From contig JAJYNT010000147.1 in assembly GCA_021786215.1 (NCBI GenBank), positions 1 through 8,149 on the forward strand: a DNA stretch of 8,149 nucleotides, read 5' to 3'. Positions 6,001 through 8,149 of the stretch are shown in pieces (the first letter of the stretch is position 1; each line of letters begins with the position of its first letter). The translations under genes and the position numbers were made by a program. Source of the DNA: Chloroflexota bacterium (GTDB taxonomy: Bacteria; Chloroflexota; UBA6077). The notes beneath the pieces were generated by a model. That model did no database searches, was not told where the DNA came from, and worked only from the letters and a program-made list of their open reading frames with translations.

Positions 6001-7863
6001 ATGCGTTTCCGCAAGATGCCAAAGAAGCGACGGATTTTAACGTTGTTAGCGGTCTTCTCAGCGATCCTGCTGCTCGTCGGAACGATGGCTATCAGGACCG
6101 TGATCTCGTCAAGTGCCGCCACCCAGCAGCCGAAACAGGTTTCCGTCGACCAGATCGCCAAACTTGCTCGGCAGGGAGATATCAAGTCCCTGACCCTATC
6201 GGGCGATGAGGTAACCGCCAAGCTTGCTGATGGCTCCTCAGTCACATCTCGCAAAGAACCACAGGTGTCGATTCTCGACACCCTTCGCAACTATGGCGTA
6301 TCGCAAAGCCAGCTGGACCAGATCGGGTTGCAGGTGCAGGACCCTGCCGCGAACGGCAACCCCGCGGTCACCTGGCTCATCGTCGTGGTGTCCGGCCTAT
6401 CCCTTGCCTTCGTCTTCGGGATGATATACCTGAGTTCCAAGAACGGCGGCGCCGGCCGCTACGGATCCTTCACTCGAAGCAACGCCAGGATAACCCAGAC
6501 TGGGTCTAGCCGTGCAGGTTTGGCCCCTTCGGTCACCTTTCGGCACGTCGCCGGGGTTGAAGAGGCCAAGCAGGAGCTGCAGGAGGTGGTGGAGTTCCTC
6601 AAGTACCCGGAGAAGTTCACCGCTCTCGGTGCCGTCATCCCCAAGGGTGTTCTGCTGGTGGGTCCTCCCGGCACCGGCAAGACCCTCCTGGCCAAAGCCG
6701 TAGCCGGTGAGGCCGGAGTCCCATTTTTCAGCATCAGCGGCTCCGAGTTTGTGGAGATGTTCGTGGGTGTGGGCGCCTCGCGCGTGCGCGACCTCTTCGC
6801 CCGAGCCAGAAGGGCGGCCCCTTGCATCATCTTCATCGACGAGATAGACGCCGTCGGAAGGCACCGTGGCTCCGGCATGCGGGCCGGCCAGGGCGGCAAC
6901 GACGAGCGGGAACAGACCCTGAACCAGATCCTGGTGGAGATGGATGGCTTTGACGGCAGATCCGGCGTGGTTGTCGTCGCGGCCACAAACAGGCCGGACG
7001 TCCTGGACGAGGCCCTGCTGCGCCCGGGCCGCTTCGATCGCCAGGTCACCATCGATGCGCCCGACGTCCGCGGGCGCAAGGCGATCCTCACCATCCACTC
7101 TAAGGGCAAGCCGCTGTCCAGGGACGTCAGCCTGGAGAGCGTGGCTCGTCAGACTCCCGGCTTCTCCGGCGCCGACCTGGCCAATTTGATGAACGAGGCG
7201 GCCATCCTTGCCGCCCGACGTAACCGAAAGACCATCGGTAAGGCCGACGTGGAGGAGGCCGTCGACCGGGTGATCGCCGGGCCTCAACGGAAGAGCCGAG
7301 TCATCAGCGAGCGCGAGAGGAAGATCACGGCTTACCACGAGATGGGTCATGCCCTCGTGGCCGCTGCCCTTCCCAACTGCGACCCGGTCCACAAGGTCAC
7401 CATCATCGGCCGGGGCAGGGCCGGGGGCTTCACCCAGTTCGTTCCGGCGGAGGATCGCTCCCTCTGGACCCGGTCCCAGTTCCTGGATACCCTCGCCTCT
7501 ATTCTGGGAGGTCACGCCGCCGAGGAGTTGGTCTACGGTGAGGTGACCACAGGTGCCTCCAACGACATTGAGAAGGCGACCGAACTGGCCCAGCGGATGG
7601 TGTGCCAGTACGGGATGAGCGAGCGCTTTGGGCCTGTGGCCCTTGCCAGGTCGGAGTCCTCCCGTGGGCACTACGAGCAGCGAAGCATCAGCGACGAGCT
7701 TTCCCGGGAGATCGACCAGGAAATCCAACAGCTTATCGACGGCGCTCGAACCAAGGCGAGAGAGCTGCTGGCCGAGCGTCGGGGGAAGCTGGAGGAATTG
7801 ACCGCGCTCCTGCTGGAGCGCGAGACCCTCTCCGGCGAGGAGTTCAACACCCTCGTGGAGTAG
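6001..7863 (+). CDS. ftsH: ATP-dependent zinc metalloprotease FtsH
   Basis: FtsH is a membrane-anchored AAA+ protease, normally a hexamer, that unfolds and degrades misassembled membrane proteins and some regulators. From ATG 6001 it has 620 residues, a typical length. Order: basic N-terminus, TM1 (about 12-31), a short extracytoplasmic domain, TM2 (about 123-144), Walker A GPPGTGKT (221-228), the pore segment MFVGVG (253-258), Walker B FIDEID (278-283), arginine fingers in RPGRFDR (341-347), zinc motif HEMGH (446-450), and the third zinc ligand, Asp522, in GASNDIEKA. All catalytic residues are intact. The frame is open back to TTG 5890, but that extension is unlike FtsH. ATG 6001 follows TGAGG at a 6-base gap and directly precedes the usual basic segment. 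ATG 5989 and 6016 are alternatives. It has its own promoter with a possible operator and no cotranscribed neighbour is seen. Confidence 0.98.
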   Translation: MRFRKMPKKRRILTLLAVFSAILLLVGTMAIRTVISSSAATQQPKQVSVDQIAKLARQGDIKSLTLSGDEVTAKLADGSSVTSRKEPQVSILDTLRNYGVSQSQLDQIGLQVQDPAANGNPAVTWLIVVVSGLSLAFVFGMIYLSSKNGGAGRYGSFTRSNARITQTGSSRAGLAPSVTFRHVAGVEEAKQELQEVVEFLKYPEKFTALGAVIPKGVLLVGPPGTGKTLLAKAVAGEAGVPFFSISGSEFVEMFVGVGASRVRDLFARARRAAPCIIFIDEIDAVGRHRGSGMRAGQGGNDEREQTLNQILVEMDGFDGRSGVVVVAATNRPDVLDEALLRPGRFDRQVTIDAPDVRGRKAILTIHSKGKPLSRDVSLESVARQTPGFSGADLANLMNEAAILAARRNRKTIGKADVEEAVDRVIAGPQRKSRVISERERKITAYHEMGHALVAAALPNCDPVHKVTIIGRGRAGGFTQFVPAEDRSLWTRSQFLDTLASILGGHAAEELVYGEVTTGASNDIEKATELAQRMVCQYGMSERFGPVALARSESSRGHYEQRSISDELSREIDQEIQQLIDGARTKARELLAERRGKLEELTALLLERETLSGEEFNTLVE

Positions 7864-7888
7864 GAACGTCGTTCCACAATTGGGAGTC

Positions 7889-7963
7889 GTAGGGCGGCGC
7901 CCCGTGCGCCGCCGCATTCCTGCCGCGGGGCGCCGTGCGGCAGGGCAGAGCGCCCTGCCCTAC
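7889..7963. repeat. 75-base REP/MITE-like multi-hairpin element
   Basis: The element is bounded by the inverted ends GTAGGGC (7889-7895) and GCCCTAC (7957-7963). Inside are three hairpins: GGCGGCG/CGCCGCC (7893-7899, 7907-7913), TGCCGC/GCGGCA (7921-7926, 7937-7942) and CAGGGC/GCCCTG (7941-7946, 7952-7957). It has no coding capacity and lies 25 bases after the ftsH stop, between convergent genes. This type of GTAGGGC...GCCCTAC unit is common between genes in high-GC environmental bacteria. It might also act as a bidirectional 3' transcript end. Confidence 0.75.
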
Positions 7964-8045
7964 ATTATCAGGCTCAACGAACGACGCAGCGGGCGATCTA
8001 CGACCAGGTGTCCCTGACTGGACTCGGTCCCGTGGGATCTGGCTC

Positions 8046-8149
8046 CTACCGCTCCACCTTCAGCAACCGCAGCACGTTCTTTCCAAGGATGCGATCCATC
8101 TACGACGAGGACACGAAGGCGAGACCCGAGTACAGGTACTCGAGCGACT
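8046..8149 (-). pseudogene. 3' end of a minus-strand gene interrupted by in-frame TAG (partial)
   Basis: On the minus strand, the frame entering at the window edge reads SLEYLYSGLAFVSSS, then TAG (8102-8100), then MDRILGKNVLRLLKVER and a second TAG (8048-8046). Third codon positions are almost all G or C on both sides of the first TAG (14 of 15 before, 14 of 17 after), which suggests one coding frame. The ending ILGKNVLRLL resembles the C-terminus of amidohydrolase-superfamily or M19 dipeptidase proteins (IlG.NalRLl). Most of the gene lies outside the window, so this call is tentative. Alternatives are a true stop at the first TAG with a spurious tail, or a sequencing error. Confidence 0.3.

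Noticed and set aside
6397..7917. 506-residue minus-strand frame
   Set aside because: It is fully antisense to the conserved AAA and protease domains of ftsH and begins inside the 75-base repeat; no domain is recognisable.
7964..8045. Gene or RNA between the 75-base repeat and the right-edge fragment
   Set aside because: No start with a ribosome binding site, no tRNA-like fold and no T-run terminator were seen; the open minus-strand frame here looks like composition only.

Overview
The window is about 60% GC bacterial DNA carrying mostly housekeeping genes. The mix suggests an uncultured Chloroflexota-type or related deep-branching, high-GC bacterium. It includes a long mannose-1-phosphate guanylyltransferase/phosphomannomutase-like fusion of the Actinobacteria/Chloroflexota/Cyanobacteria type, the short archaeal/eukaryal-type prolyl-tRNA synthetase with a zinc domain, and GC-rich REP-like repeats between genes. 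This placement is inference from gene types, not a measurement.

Layout, left to right. Positions 2-1819 (+) hold the 3' part of the sugar-nucleotidyltransferase fusion: left-handed beta-helix plus a degenerate PGM/PMM module. A 230-base leader (1820-2049) has an extended -10 promoter, an intrinsic terminator or attenuator and two more hairpins. It leads into proS (2050-3501), which is followed 20 bases later by a HEAT-repeat protein (3522-4439), probably in the same transcript. A small cysteine-rich protein is encoded on the minus strand (4451-4705), tail-to-tail with the HEAT gene. Next come two tandem 35-base copies of a widespread GC-rich repeat (4729-4802), an EamA/DMT-type transporter (4860-5717), an intergenic stretch with inverted repeats, and ftsH (6001-7863). 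The ftsH promoter is near consensus and has a perfect palindrome filling the -35/-10 spacer. After ftsH come a 75-base multi-hairpin repeat (7889-7963) and, at the right edge, what looks like the interrupted 3' end of a minus-strand gene.

The genes do not form one pathway. They cover nucleotide-sugar metabolism, translation, small-molecule export and membrane protein quality control. No CRISPR array, transposase, tRNA, rRNA, phage or defence module is visible. The points most worth checking are non-coding or small: the proS leader, the ftsH operator, the small minus-strand Cys protein, and the in-frame TAG at the right edge.
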